Shown here: piece by piece, positions 1-11,725 of the stretch
How the letters are laid out: each line of letters begins with the position of its first letter
Numbering within the stretch: the first letter of the stretch is position 1
Source: Artocarpus heterophyllus
Lineage: Eukaryota; Streptophyta; Magnoliopsida; Rosales; Moraceae
Direction: 5' to 3'
Length of the DNA: 64,000 nucleotides
NCBI GenBank assembly: GCA_025403435.1
Contig: CM046353.1
Span: 14,928,836-14,992,835 of the forward strand
The notes under the pieces: generated by a model
Told to the model about the DNA's origin: nothing
The model's database searches: none
The model's input: the letters and a program-made list of their open reading frames with translations, nothing else
Made by a program: the position numbers and the translations under genes

Positions 1-1023
1 TGAACATCATATTAAAAAAAACTCAGAGCAAAATACAATACCTAGGGAATGATATTGTAGACGAATTGAGGAGAAGAAATGCTTTTCAAAAACACAAAGA
101 AACGAGTCCTTACCTTAAACGATTTTCTTCTTAAAACCCTTGAATCCAACCAACAAAATATAAATTTTTCTTTCAATATTTGCAGAGAATTTTTGAGAGA
201 AAAGGAATGGAATTCGTGGAGAAGAGAAGAGGAAGAGAGAGAAAGACAGAAAAAGTGTCTTAGAAATTAAGAGAGAAGACGTGAGAGGATGAGAGAAAAA
301 TATGGAAAAGAACGTTAAAAATTTTTAACTTAATGAGCATAATGAAAATTCATTACCTTCCATTAAGTTAGAAGTTTTCTGACTCTTTGATAGCAAATGG
401 GGTGGAGGAAGGAGAGAAAAGAGGAAAAGTCAAAACTTTAGTCTTACTTGCCATATTTTTGCCCTCTAAAAATAGGAAACCACTTAAAATAATACAAATC
501 AATGCGAAGTCAAACCTTTTCTTTCCTTAACTGACAAAATTATTCCATTAATATGCCAATTAATCAAAATAAATCATCCATTTAAGGTAATTATCTCAGC
601 CATAAATTTGGAAAGATTTCTGCTGACTGCTCGTTAGCTGTGTTTGACATGCCGATTTTCCCCTTCGGCCTGCCGGTTCCACCAAGTTCGGCCTGCCGAT
701 GGTTTCCATCGGCCTGCCGATCTTTGACAGACTGTTCGGCCTGCCGAACTTGAAAGTTCGGCCTGCCAAACTGTCCTTAAATACCATACATTAAAACATT
801 CAATTCATCATTGCATCATAATTAAACATACATTATAATTCACATGAACACTTGAGCACAATGATTTCATGCGGTCGTCACCTGTCATAAAACTTGACAT
901 AAAAAGTTAGTTACATTAAAATTATAAATCATATCATGTAACATAAATTATTATTATTAAGATTTCCTTAACATTTTTACTAACTTAATATGATTCGTTA
1001 CATCATAATAGGTGGGTGTTACA
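1..1023 (-). repeat. 3' LTR of the chromovirus, partial
   Basis: Aligns with 7967-8988 nearly base for base, including a short antisense ORF, the GC-rich motif array and the gtgttaca end. Position 1 corresponds to 7967, so about two thirds of this LTR lies to the left of the window. Confidence 0.93.
640..775. repeat. GC-rich GGCCTGCC motif array in the 3' LTR
   Basis: About five copies of a core cggcctgccg, spaced roughly 24 bp apart, form a GC-rich island in otherwise AT-rich LTR. The same array occurs at 8603-8740 in the other LTR. The reverse-complement motif is clustered at 6212-6410. Confidence 0.8.
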
Positions 1024-1037
1024 ATTCTCCCCACCTT
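1024..1037 (-). other. Polypurine tract of the chromovirus
   Basis: On the minus strand the bases directly before the 3' LTR read AAGGTGGGGAGAAT, a purine run abutting TGTAACACCC. This is the expected site for plus-strand DNA priming. Confidence 0.85.
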
Positions 1038-1059
1038 ATAAAAGTTTCGTCCTCAAAAC

Positions 1060-2112
1060 TTAGAACAATTGTGGATACATAGATCTCATGTCATTTTCTC
1101 GTTCCCATGTAGCTTCTTCAACTTACTGATTTCGTCATAACACCTTGACCAATGGAATTTTTTTATTCCTCAAGGTCTTGGTTTTCCGATCGAGTATCTT
1201 CATTGACTTTTCTTCATAACTTAAGTCTTCTCGTATCTTGATCACTTGTGGCTCAATCACATACGTAGGGTCTGAGACATACTTCTTGAGCATGGAGACA
1301 TGAAATACATCGTGCATAGCAGACATTTCTGAAGGCAACTTCAGCTAATAAGCTACTTTGCCTGTTCGCTTCATAATTTCAAACGGACCAATAAATCTTG
1401 GTCTTAACTTATTTTTCTTTCCAAACCTCATAACTCCTTTCATTGGTGCAACTTTCAAAAACACAAATTCGCCCATGGTGAACTCTAAGGGTCTTCTTCT
1501 CTTGTTAGCATAACTCTTTTGACGGCTTTGTGCGGTCTCTATTCTTCTTCTTATCAACTTTATCATCTCAGAAGTTTCATTAACAAAATCAGTTCTTTCA
1601 GCATCGACGCTTTCCATTAGCTTCTTCTCACCAGCTTCGTGCCAACATATAGGCGACCTACATTTTCGCCCATACAACGCTTCATAAGGTGCCATTCCAA
1701 TTTTTGCCTGAAAGTTGTTGTTGTAAGCAAACTCTGCTAACGACAACATTTTACACCAGCTGGTCTTGAAATCGAGAGAACAAGCCCGTAGCATATCCTC
1801 TAAAATCAAATTCATTCTCTCCATTTGGCCGTCTGTCTGAGGATGAAAAGCTATACTGAAATGTAGCCTGGTTCCTATAGCAGTCTGTACACTCTTCTAA
1901 AACTTAGATGTGAACCTGCCATCACGATCTGAGATGATTGACTTGATAGGAATGTCCTTAACATAGAGTTTCACTAACCGTTCCATAGAGTAAGTGATCT
2001 TGATAGGAATGAAATGAGCCGTCTTAGTCAGTCGATCCACAACTACGCAAATTGCATCATAACCGTTCGTAGTTCTGAGCAAACCGGTAATGAAATCCAT
2101 TGCTATATCCTC
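1060..2112 (-). pseudogene. Integrase core and C-terminal chromodomain of the chromovirus pol, broken
   Basis: Integrase inserts the cDNA into the host genome; the chromodomain would steer it to chromatin. The core begins with a DFITGL segment, continues with ISDRD and ends with an ER motif, so all three DDE acidic residues can be seen. The linker between the first two blocks looks shortened, probably by a small in-frame deletion near 1935-1950. In-frame stops occur where Trp codons are expected: just before the core (2110-2112), after FTSKF (near 1894-1896), and again in the chromodomain (near 1132-1134). Further stops lie near 1344 and near 1120. The chromodomain region carries the KIPLVKVL and EEATWERE blocks typical of plant chromoviruses and ends at a stop at 1060-1062. 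The fragments belong to one former polyprotein. Confidence 0.9.
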
Positions 2113-3917
2113 CTATTTCCATTCCGATATTTGGATAGACTGCAGTTTACCACCAGGTCTTTGGTGTTCAGCCTTTACTTGTTGACATGTCATACATTTC
2201 TTCACATACATTGTAACATCACGTTTCATTCCAAACCACCAGAAGTTACCCCTTAGATCATTGTACATCTTTGTTGCACCTGGATGAATAGAGTAAGGAG
2301 TGTCATGAATTTCTGCCAAAATCTTTTCCCTTAAGCCTTCAACATTGGGAACACATAAGCGGTCCTTGAGGTACAGAGTTTCGTCATCCGCAATACGAAA
2401 CTCTTGACATTTTCCTTCTTTCTTTTCTTGCTTAATCCTTACAAGACTTATATCTTCATCTTGTTTTCTCTGAATTTCATCGTACATCGTCAGAGCAAGA
2501 GAGAGTGCTGATAGCTGTCTTGCTATAAGTTCCAAACCAAAGTCTAGAATTTCCTTCCTCAAAGGTGAAGACATTACTTGCATTGACATTAACACGGCAA
2601 CTGACTTCCTACTTAAAGCATTAGCCACTCGGTTAGCTTTACCAGGATGATAAAGGATTTCACAATCGTAATCCTTCACCAACTCTAGCCATCTTCGTTG
2701 TCTCATCTTCAGGTTTCTTTGTGTGAAGAAGTACTTCAGACTTTGATGATCAGTAAAGATCTTACATTGGACCCCATATAAATAGTGTCTCCATATCTTC
2801 AACGCAAAAACGACTGCTGCTAACTTGAGGTCATGAGTAGGATAGTTCTTTTCATAATCCTTTAGTTGTCTTGACGCATAAGCAATCACCTTTTCATTTT
2901 GCATTAATACAGCTCCGAGGCTTGTCTTGGATGCATCACTATAAATAACAAACCATCATTTCCTTCCGAAATAGCCAATATAGGAGTCGTCGTTAGCCTT
3001 TTCTTCAGTTCTTGAAAACTCTTTTCACATGCATCTGTCCATTCATACTTCTTTCCTTTGCGAGTCAGGTTCATGAGTGGAGCTGCTATCTTGGAGAAGT
3101 CTTCTACGAATCTCCGATAATAACCTGCTAAACCCAAGAAGCTCCTTATTTCGCTTGCATTCATCGGTTGCTTCCAATTTAGAACAGCTTCTACTTTAGC
3201 AGGGTCAACCATAATCCCTTCCTTTGAAATAACATGCCACAAGAATGACACTTTATCAAGCCAAAATTCACATTTAGAGAACTTTGCATATAGCTGGTGT
3301 CTTCTTAGAGTCTCTAGCACAATTCTTAAATGTTCCTCATGTTCTTCTTGATTCTTAGAATAGACAAGAATATCATTGATAAATACAACAACAAATTTAT
3401 CGAGGAAATCCTTGAATACCCTGTTCATCAAAACCATAAAGGCAGCTAGTGCATTCGTCAGACCAAAAGGCATAACCACAAATTCATGGTGACCATACCT
3501 CAACCTGAAGGCAGTCTTGGGAATATCTCCTTCTTTAACCTTTAACTGGTGATATCCTGATCGTAGATCAATCTTTGAGAACACCGATGCACCCTTAAGC
3601 TGATCAAACAAATCGTCGATTCGTGGCAACGGGTACTTGTTCTTGATCGTTACCTTGTTCAGCTCTCTGTAATCAATGTAGAGTCTCATAGCGCCATCCT
3701 TCTTCTTTACAAACAAGCCTGGAGCTTCCCATGGTGAGTGACTTGGCCTGATGAAACCTTTGTCAAGTAGCTCCTTTAATTGCGTGTGAAGCTCCTTTAA
3801 CTCTACAAGGGCCATTCTGTAAGGCGCTTTAGAGATCAGATCGGTGCCAGGAGCGAGCTCAATCTCGAATTCAACTTCTCTTTCTGGCGGTAGACTTGTC
3901 AGATCATTAGGAAACAC
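2113..3917 (-). pseudogene. Reverse transcriptase and RNase H of the chromovirus pol, broken; catalytic Asp lost
   Basis: The reverse transcriptase fragment (3917 to ~2950) contains the [23 protein letters not shown] and MPFGLTNA blocks. The polymerase active site, normally F/Y-x-D-D, reads FIND; the first Asp codon is AAT (Asn) at 3375-3377. A frameshift near 2950 separates it from RNase H, where YSDAS is followed by a [13 protein letters not shown] block and a DHQSLKYF block. RNase H is followed by the integrase zinc-binding region (two His, then CMTC). The piece ends at a TAG where a Trp codon is expected (2110-2112). Loss of the active-site Asp together with the frameshift means no functional enzyme, independent of the stops downstream. 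Confidence 0.93.
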
Positions 3918-4560
3918 ATCGCATATTCATGCACTATAGGTACATCATTAATTCTTATCTTTTCTTCTTGACTTTTGTCCACAATGTTCACCAGATAGCC
4001 CATGCAGCCACTTGCTAATAACTTCCTTGCTTTCATTGCAGATAGAAACATGTGGTGTTTCTTTTTGGATTCGCCAACATAAACGAACTTTTGATCACCT
4101 TCTGGATGGAAGATCACCTTTCGTTTTTGGCATCTATAGATGCATTGTACTTGTTCAGGAAATCCATCCCAAGAATCATATCATAGTCATGCATGTCGAT
4201 CACAATGAGGTCGACGAATAGCTCCCTATCACAAATCCATAGGGGTACTGTACGTAAACAGTGCGTAGATAATATCACTTCCCCAGAGGGTAGTGTCATA
4301 GTGAATCCCTGTCTCATAGGCTCTAAATAAACCTCTAACTTTTTAGCATATGACATAGATACAAAAGAATGCGTGGCACCCGTATCAAAAAGGACATAAG
4401 CATCATTAGATAAACTTGTTATCTGACCTGTGACCACATTGGAAGTTTCTGTAGCCACTTGTTCCTTCGTCATGGCATAGATTCGGGCATTCGTTGGTGG
4501 GGCTTCAATTCTCCCTTGATTGATAAGTGGCCCTTCAAGGGAGGCTTGCATCTGATGAAG
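3899..4560 (-). pseudogene. Retroviral-type aspartic protease and protease-RT linker of the chromovirus, frameshifted
   Basis: This part of the polyprotein would cut gag-pol. The catalytic DTGA lies at about 4375-4386, in the context VLFDTGATHSF, and is followed by the YDMILGMDFL block that forms the back of the fold. The reading frame is lost after the DAKNER segment near 4114. It resumes in another frame through a linker ending near 3899, and shifts again into the reverse transcriptase frame around 3900-3917. The catalytic residue is intact, but two frameshifts isolate this region from its partners. Confidence 0.88.
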
Positions 4561-4599
4561 CTGGGCTTGAGGAGGTGCTCTCTGCGGGGCATTGGCATT

Positions 4600-5667
4600 T
4601 ATCAGCTTGGGACAGTTCTTAACAAAGTGGTCTTCATGCCCACAAATGAAACATTGGTTTGTTCCTAAACGACATTCCCCTGGATGTTTCTTTCCACATT
4701 TGGCACATGGTTGAAACCGCCTATTATTGTTGTTGTGCTGACCATCATTGTGCCTCTTGTTGTCTTGGCCCTGCTGGTTTTGAGGATTGCCTTTCCTTTT
4801 ATTATTCCTTTAGTTTTGGTTGTTGTTGTTGTTGTTGTTATTGTTCCTGTGTGAAGGGCGGTTCTGGTTGTTTGCATTATTAACCTGTTGGCCCAACTGA
4901 GGTTGGTTCCTTCTCAACTTGGACAAATGGAACTCCGCACGTTGGGCTCTCATGACAACCTGTTCTTGACTCCTAGGTGGACTTGCCCCATCCACAATAG
5001 CAGCAATTTCAGGCCTAAGAACCTTGATCAGCCTTCTAACCCTTTCACTTTCATCCATAACCATTCCTGGACATAAACGGGCCAGCTGATCAAACTTCGT
5101 CACCACATCAGTGACTGACATATCCCCCTGGCGTAGGTTTTCAAACTCCTCAAAATGTTTCCTTGTAACATTCATGTGGAAAAACTTCATGTTGAACTCA
5201 TGCACGAAGTCAGCCCATGTCATTTCATCAACATTCCTGCTCATTTCAATGCCATCCCACCATATTCTAGCCTCCATGGTGAGACAGTACGATGCATAGA
5301 GAACCTTCTCATTGTCTGTGAAATCCATGAGTCTTAAGGTGGCTTCGATTGTCTTTAACCATCCTTGAGCTACTAGCGGATCCTTAGAACCTTCGAAATC
5401 CGCTGGCTTAACCCTCTTCCATCCGACCAGTAGAGGTTCCTGATAAGCCACTCTTGGTTCAGCAGCAGGAACTGTGACTTCGTTGACTTGTGGCTGCGGA
5501 GGAAGAGGAGGCACATTATTGCCTCGTCGTTCGTCATTCTGGCCATTGGCCCTTAACGCAGCTATTTCCCTTCTTTGGTCCTCAAGTTGTCTCTGTAACT
5601 CAGCAATCATTGTCATGAGTCTTTCATTGGTTTAGGCGAGAGTCTGCATTCTTCTATGACCGTCCAT
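4600..5667 (-). pseudogene. gag with two zinc knuckles, broken by two stops
   Basis: gag forms the virus-like particle that packages element RNA. The likely ATG is at 5665-5667, followed by a short leader with an in-frame stop near 5636, after which the frame continues as the main ORF from 5616. The body holds the retrotransposon gag block (LVGWKRVKPADFEGSKDP, then EARIWWDG). An Asn-rich stretch ends at another stop at 4810-4812. In the same frame beyond it lie two zinc knuckles, one C-x2-C-x3-H-x3-C and one canonical C-x2-C-x4-H-x4-C, between 4612 and 4707. The start is chosen because it lies just downstream of the primer-binding site and fits the usual gag leader length. Confidence 0.88.
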
Positions 5668-5866
5668 CGTTAATTCTCCTAAAAGAATTAGAACTTAGAA
5701 ATAATCTTCCAATTATGAGATAGGTTTTCACTACTAGATCATTAATCGTTAAACATCTAAACCTTAATATTATCATCATACTTGCGTCAAAACATCTAAC
5801 TTTATAACGTACTTACTTGGAGGACTTGGATTGATGTGTGGCGATATGAATTGTAATCAAAAATTT

Positions 5867-5878
5867 GCTCTAATACTA
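5867..5878 (-). other. Primer-binding site, initiator-Met tRNA type
   Basis: The minus strand reads TAGTATTAGAGC. This differs at two of 12 positions from the sequence complementary to the 3' end of plant initiator tRNA-Met. It lies five bases inside the 5' LTR, as expected. Confidence 0.8.
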
Positions 5879-6211
5879 AAGCCTGTAACGCCCCCTTTAT
5901 GGACGTCACAAATGTCGTTACTTTCATACATTCATACTTGTTTAAATTTTAAACATAAACATAAGTTCAAAACTTATACGATACTTTTTAATTGTAAATG
6001 TAATTAAACATACTTAACCAGGATCCATTCATACTTTTTTTTAACAACATTGTTTAACTTATTCCATACCATAATTAATTTAATTATACTTTAAATTAAT
6101 CATAAACTTATTTTTATAGAATAGGTATACCAAGTTGTAAAATCATAACTTATAAAAACATCACATCATAATTCATTTAATTATCACATCATTTAAAAAT
6201 TACTTGCTCCC

Positions 6212-6410
6212 ACAGTTCGGCAGGCCGAACTTGGGACTTCGATAGGCCGAACATGATCGGCAGGCCGGAGTTCCTCAACTGGCAGGCCGGCAGAGGCTTT
6301 GCAAATCTGGCTTAAAAACTCATCATCGACCGGCAGGCTAAAAACGTGATCGGCAGGCCGAACTTTCAAACATCGGCAGGCCGACCCATGACGTTCGGCA
6401 GGACGACCGA
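6212..6410. repeat. GC-rich GGCAGGCC motif array in the 5' LTR
   Basis: About eight copies, some degenerate, of the core cggcaggccga within 200 bp. They are the reverse complement of the motif at the other end of the same LTR. Spacing is irregular but often 20-30 bp. Confidence 0.8.
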
Positions 6411-8602
6411 GCCAAAATCCTTGAGAAAACTTAATTTGTAAAACAGATTTAACTTTTCATAAAAATTGCGAAAGATCAAAATTCTTTAAAATGATAAAAT
6501 AAAATATAAAACCATAGTTCAAGTACTCTTAAAACTTAACATAAAAATATGTTCAAAATATAAAACTTGATTTAAAACATAAAAACATTCTTCTTGGCGT
6601 TCTTTCGGTTACAATTCATCGTGCTTTGTGCCCACACACCCTCCCATATTCTCCGCCTATTCCATGATCTTCTTACCCTTATCTGCAACATGACATAAAA
6701 CTTGATTAAGCTAATGCTTAGTAAATACATATAATTCTCACAATTTAAAACATTACATATACATCATCATCATCGTTGTCATCATATCATAAAAGTGCCT
6801 TAAGCACAATTTCATAGAAACATATCTTTCATTACATTAACCATATTAAAACTTATTCCATTTTATCTTAAGGGCCCAAGTGTTGCACCATGAACATCAT
6901 TGTAGGCGCGCCGTCATGAGAGGAGAATGGTAGCTAATCCCAAACCAAACATGACATCATAACATATCGTTTCATAACATTGGTGTGCAACACTTATTAG
7001 GTGATACATATATACATAATTTTCATAATTTGAAACATGTCATCATCATACATGCATAACTTTAAATCATGATAATCTTTCATAAGAAATCCTTTAAGGA
7101 AAATAACCATAAAATCATCATAAATATCATTGTGAACATATCATCAAACCTTGTAAAACGTGTCATGTTGCAGGTGAGAATGTACTTACCTTAACAGCTA
7201 GGTTACTTAACCTTAATACGGTTTGGTGACGACGCCGCGGTCTCGATGTGCTCGTTCCTTTGAGTGTTCATGTCATTTATCCATTTAAAAATACAATAAA
7301 ATTAATACTTATTATCATATCGTAAATCATCCATTCATATAAGATTTATATTTACATTCATCTCATATTATAAACATAATTTATAACCATAATTGTGAAA
7401 ACATAAAATTATCATCACATATACATGTTATCATGATTTTTTTTTTCTTAAATCATAAAAATTACCTTAAGCATGTAAAAACAAACCATACATTTCTAAA
7501 CATGAAATCAGCCAACATTAATAATAATGTAGATGAATAATCTTTTGAAAACATTTTCTAATAATTTAAGATACATATATTTTAATTTTAAAATTCATAC
7601 AAACACCTTATTATCATGCATTTCAATGTCATAGAATTATTTCATCATCAATAAAAACCATTTAAGCATATAAAACATTTTATAAAACGATAATCCAAAA
7701 ATATCATTGTTAAAATAGTTTTCTTAACGTAATCTCATAAAATTTTCATAACATAAAATACACTCATCATACATTATACATGCACATTCTTGACAACTTT
7801 CATGAAAAACATCATTCATTTACCCCTTGAATAAACATTACATTTTTCATGCATCAAAGTTAAACAACAATATTTTACTGTGAGGCGTAGAAGATAGAAA
7901 ATTCATATTTTTCATAGAAACATCGAATTGACTTGAAACTTGGAGAAACATCACATAATACATACATGAACATCGTATTAAAAAAACTCAGAGCAAAATA
8001 CAATACCTAGGGAATGATATTGCAGAGGAATTGAGGAGAAGAAATGCTTTTTAAAAACACAAAGAAACGAGTCCTTAACTTAAAAGATTTTCTTCTCAAA
8101 ACCCTTGAATCCAACCAACAAAATATAACTTTTTCTTTCAATATTTGCAGAGAAGTTTTGAGAGAAAAGGAATGGAATTCATGGAGAAGAGAAGAGGAAG
8201 AGAGAGAAAGACAGAAAAAGCGTCTCAGAAATTGAGAGAGAAGACGTGAGAGGATGAGAGAAAAATATGGAAAAGAACGTTAAAAATTTTTAACGTAATG
8301 AGCATAATGAAAATTCATTACCTTCCATTAAGTCAGAATTTTTCTGACTCTTTGATAGCAAATGGCGTGGAGGAAGGAGAGAAAAGAGGGAAAGTCAAAA
8401 CTTTAGTCTTACTTGCCATATTTTTGCCCTCTAAAAATAGGAAACCACTTAAAATAATACAAATCAATGCGAAGTCAAACCTTTTCTTTCCTTAACTGAC
8501 AAAATTATTCCATTAATATGCCAATTAATCAAAATAAATCACCCATTTAACGTAATTATCTCAGCCATAAATTTGGAGAGATTTCTGCTTACTGCTCGTC
8601 AG

Positions 8603-8740
8603 CTGTGTTCGGCCTGCCGATTTTTCCCTTCGGCCTGTCGGTTCCACCAAGTTCGGCCTGCCGATGGTTTCCATCGGCCTGCCGATCTTTGGCAGACTGT
8701 TCGGCCTGCCGAACTTGAAAGTCCAGCCTGCCAAACTGTC
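8603..8740. repeat. GC-rich GGCCTGCC motif array in the 5' LTR
   Basis: About six copies of cggcctgccg with ~24 bp spacing. The array corresponds to 640-775 of the other LTR and is complementary to the array at 6212-6410. Confidence 0.8.
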
Positions 8741-8988
8741 CTTAAATACCATACATTAAAACATTCAATTCATCATTGCATCATAATTAAACATACATTA
8801 TAATTCACATGAACACTTGAGCACAACGATTTCATGCGGTCGTCACCTGCCATAAAACTTGACATAAAAAGTTAGTAACATTAAAATTATAAATCATATC
8901 ACATAACATAAATTATTATTATTAAGATTTTCTTAACATCGTTACTAACTTAAAATGATCCGTTACATCAAAGTAGGTGGGTGTTACA

Positions 8989-9700
8989 GTTGCAATCGAA
9001 AATTCAAGCAAATTCGACAAGGACTGTCTTACAAGACCACTATCATTTATAGGGTTTTTTTTTACCTCAGGGAATGCTATAAACCATCCCAAAATGTATC
9101 GAATAAATGGTCGGTCAAATGTCTGTAACTCTTTTGTCAGTCAAAATCTTTAGTTATGTAATCCATTGAAAAAAAATGTACAAATAGATAATGCAAATGC
9201 ATGCATGGAAAACTATTGTTTTCCTTCACTTATCATCCTACAAGGTAAAAGCCCTATCCTATTCAAGATTGTAACTTAATGCATTTGTTATTCATTCTAT
9301 AACACCCCTTTCTTGTAAAAATTTTGGCAACATCTCCCCTTAGTTCTCCTAAGTGTGCTATCAAAGGTCTCATACCCAGAGAACGAAGGAAGACAATCGA
9401 AACATCTACTACAAAGCCTAAGTAGAAATGAATAACAAAGATGTAAAATTACAATCCCAAACTGTTCAAATGGAACAATTCAAAAGTCGGTGAGCCATTT
9501 ATAGATTTTCAAATGGGTCTAAGGTTATTTTAAAAATGAACATGAAATATATGATAAGCAATAAACTCATATAACACATATGATTTTTAGTTACTGCGTA
9601 CTATAATCTTAATAGTACGCTTGCCACCAAATTCTTGAATATAAATAGAAATAGCGTTAATGCATTTTCATGACTCTTATATAATTTTATCAAGCCTTTA
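8989..9700. other. Flanking AT-rich DNA, no gene seen
   Basis: Follows the outer end of the chromovirus LTR. No ORF of note, no recognisable element end and no RNA gene is visible. Confidence 0.5.
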
Positions 9701-9922
9701 CAATTTTTTTTTATTATTTTTGTATCAAGTTTTATTCAATTTTATGTCATCATTTATCATTATTACTTATTACTTATTATTACTTAAATATTAAATAATA
9801 ATTCAATATTAAATAATTATTCTTTATTATTGCATATTAATCTAATTATTGTTATTATTCTTATGTTGATAGATTATTAATATAAACAACTCAACTATTT
9901 AATTATTATTACTTATTAATTG

Positions 9923-9926
<4 letters not shown>

Positions 9927-9961
<35 letters not shown>

Positions 9962-9962
9962 T
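9927..9962. repeat. (ATT)n microsatellite
   Basis: About 11 uninterrupted ATT units within a long TTA-rich tract. Confidence 0.9.
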
Positions 9963-10569
9963 GTATGTTTCATAAATTAATAATTATAAACCAAATATTA
10001 GTCAATTATTATTACTTAATTATTGCTTATTACTTATAAGCTAACATTATTTTCAAGTTTGATAGATTATCAATTATAAACCACTCAACTCATTAATTAC
10101 CATTACATTAATTTTTAATTTTTAACTATAATTATAATTGTAAATATTATTGTTGTCGTTGTTGTTATTCTTATGTTTCATAAATTATCAATTATAAACC
10201 ACTTATTTAATTAGTAATTGTTACTTATTAATTCTTAATTATGAATATTTTTATGTTTGATAAATTATTAATTGTAAACCACTTAACTAACTAATTATTC
10301 TAATTTATTAATTATTAGTTATTAATTTTTTAGGTGTCATAAATTATTAATTATAAATCACTTAACTAATTAATTGTTATTACTTAATCACTAGTTGTTA
10401 TTTGTTAATTATTAGTACTTAAATATTTATTCCTCATTAATTTTTTTAATATTCGTTCAAAAAAACTTAGTTTCAAATTAACAATTTATTCCAAAATAAC
10501 AAAAATAACAAAACATATCCAACATAATAATAAAACTTAACCAACATTTCAACATACTCCAAAGTTAAC

Positions 10570-10770
10570 ATAACATAATCACACATATCCAAAACTAAAA
10601 ACCAAATATAAATACAACACATATTCAAATCATAACCTGAAAACATATTCAAAACTAAAAACTAAATACAAACACAATATACTCCAAAACATACCCAAAT
10701 CTAAAATCTAAATATAAAGACAACGTATTCCAAACACAACAAAATATAAGCATATTCTAAACACAACATT
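10570..10770. repeat. Degenerate A/C-rich tandem repeats
   Basis: Phrases such as catattcaaaactaaaaact and aaatacaaacacaa recur with variations at roughly 60-80 bp spacing. No coding potential. Confidence 0.4.
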
Positions 10771-11725
10771 ATCAACAAACTAAGAAATTAAACAAGAAAA
10801 TTTTAAAAAATAAAACTCACATGTTAGTAACCACAATAACAAGGTGACCATACAATGACGAAGCAATGGCAGACGGCGGTAGACGACGAGAGTTAGGGTA
10901 GTGATAGATATCTAAGGGTCAAGTAGGTGGTAGGGAAGGCATGTGGTGGGGAGGGCAGGAGACTAATGACAGGGCAGGGATGGGATAGAGAAAGAAAGAG
11001 AGAGGAGGGAAAAGGGCAGGCACTGGCGATAGAGGTAGTTGGTTGGTGGTAAAGCTTGGAGGCAGAGGCGGAGGCAGGTTTGTGGGTGAGAGAGGGATTT
11101 TTAGAAAATAGGGAAAAAGATCGAGGTACTAGGCTATTATAAAGGAGCTTAAATGTCGTATTTAAAAGTCTGAATATCGTTGCTATAAACTAAACTAACA
11201 ACGTCGTTTTGATTAAATATATTAAAATAATTTTCTTGCGATGACAAGACTTTCAGAGATTACACATGTCATTGCTAAAAGTCTTGAAAAAATCCTCGGC
11301 TTGTTTAGTTTTTACCGCTTAAAATTTCAATGAAAATTAAAATTCTAATTTTTGGTGACAACAAAAGTACAACTGGTATATGCTAGTGCCAAATTTGGGA
11401 CCGCCATCAAGACAGTGCCAACTTTAGGACTACCGTCAAGATCAACGTTGTTGCTAAAAAGTACATTTATCACTATCAACTAGCAATTTCAGGTGCGAAT
11501 AGCTAGGTATGTGTTTTGTACCAAACTTTTAGCGACGATGTAAAAAGTCCTTTTTTGGCGGCATCACATTACTTTTCTTGCAAATTTTTTCTTTTAGACT
11601 TTTAGCGATGACTGGGTCCATGGTAAAGGTATACTGTTTTTGAAGCATTATCATGGTTAGTGATGATAGCCTTTAGTGATGACAAATGTGGTCGCTAAAG
11701 GGTTCTTTTCACAGTCTTATTAAGT

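Larger units (their letters stand above)
1..8988 (-). mobile_element. Ty3/gypsy chromovirus LTR retrotransposon (Tekay/Del-like), 3' LTR truncated by window edge
   Basis: The element reads on the minus strand in the order 5' LTR (5884-8988), primer-binding site (5867-5878), gag, protease, reverse transcriptase, RNase H, integrase, chromodomain, polypurine tract (1024-1037) and 3' LTR (1-1023, continuing outside the window). Both LTRs end on the plus strand in gtgttaca, and the complete one has TGTAAC/GTTACA ends. The chromodomain-like tail after integrase, long LTRs and an initiator-Met-type primer site suggest the Tekay/Del branch of chromoviruses; that branch assignment is inference. About 14 differences are visible in the first ~340 aligned LTR bases, near 4 percent, so the insertion is not recent. 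Coding regions are broken in many places and the copy cannot be autonomous. The target duplication cannot be checked because the left end lies outside the window. Confidence 0.95.
5884..8988 (-). repeat. 5' LTR of the chromovirus, complete (3.1 kb)
   Basis: Runs from tgtaacgccc (5884) to gggtgttaca (8988); on the minus strand it starts TGTAACACCC and ends GGGCGTTACA. It holds two GC-rich arrays in opposite orientation (6212-6410 and 8603-8740). Between them is AT-rich DNA with no convincing host gene. At 3105 bp it is long even for this group. Confidence 0.92.
9700..11725. mobile_element. Decayed CACTA-like DNA transposon fragment
   Basis: 11140-11725 holds scattered copies of a tttagcgatgac motif in both orientations, typical of CACTA subterminal repeats. 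Next inward is a purine-rich block (10860-11130, CT-rich on the other strand), then A/C-rich DNA (10500-10800), then a TTA/ATT-rich tract (9700-10450). In reverse order this matches the layout of the better-preserved element at 31603-34548, so I infer the same family. The right end reads ttcttttcacagtc, a poor match to a terminal inverted repeat. No left end was found, so the copy is truncated or too decayed. Confidence 0.5.

Noticed and set aside
79..270. Short plus-strand ORF with a copy at 8044-8235
   Set aside because: Both copies lie in the two LTRs of the chromovirus, antisense to it. The similarity follows from LTR identity, and the ORF has no known domain.
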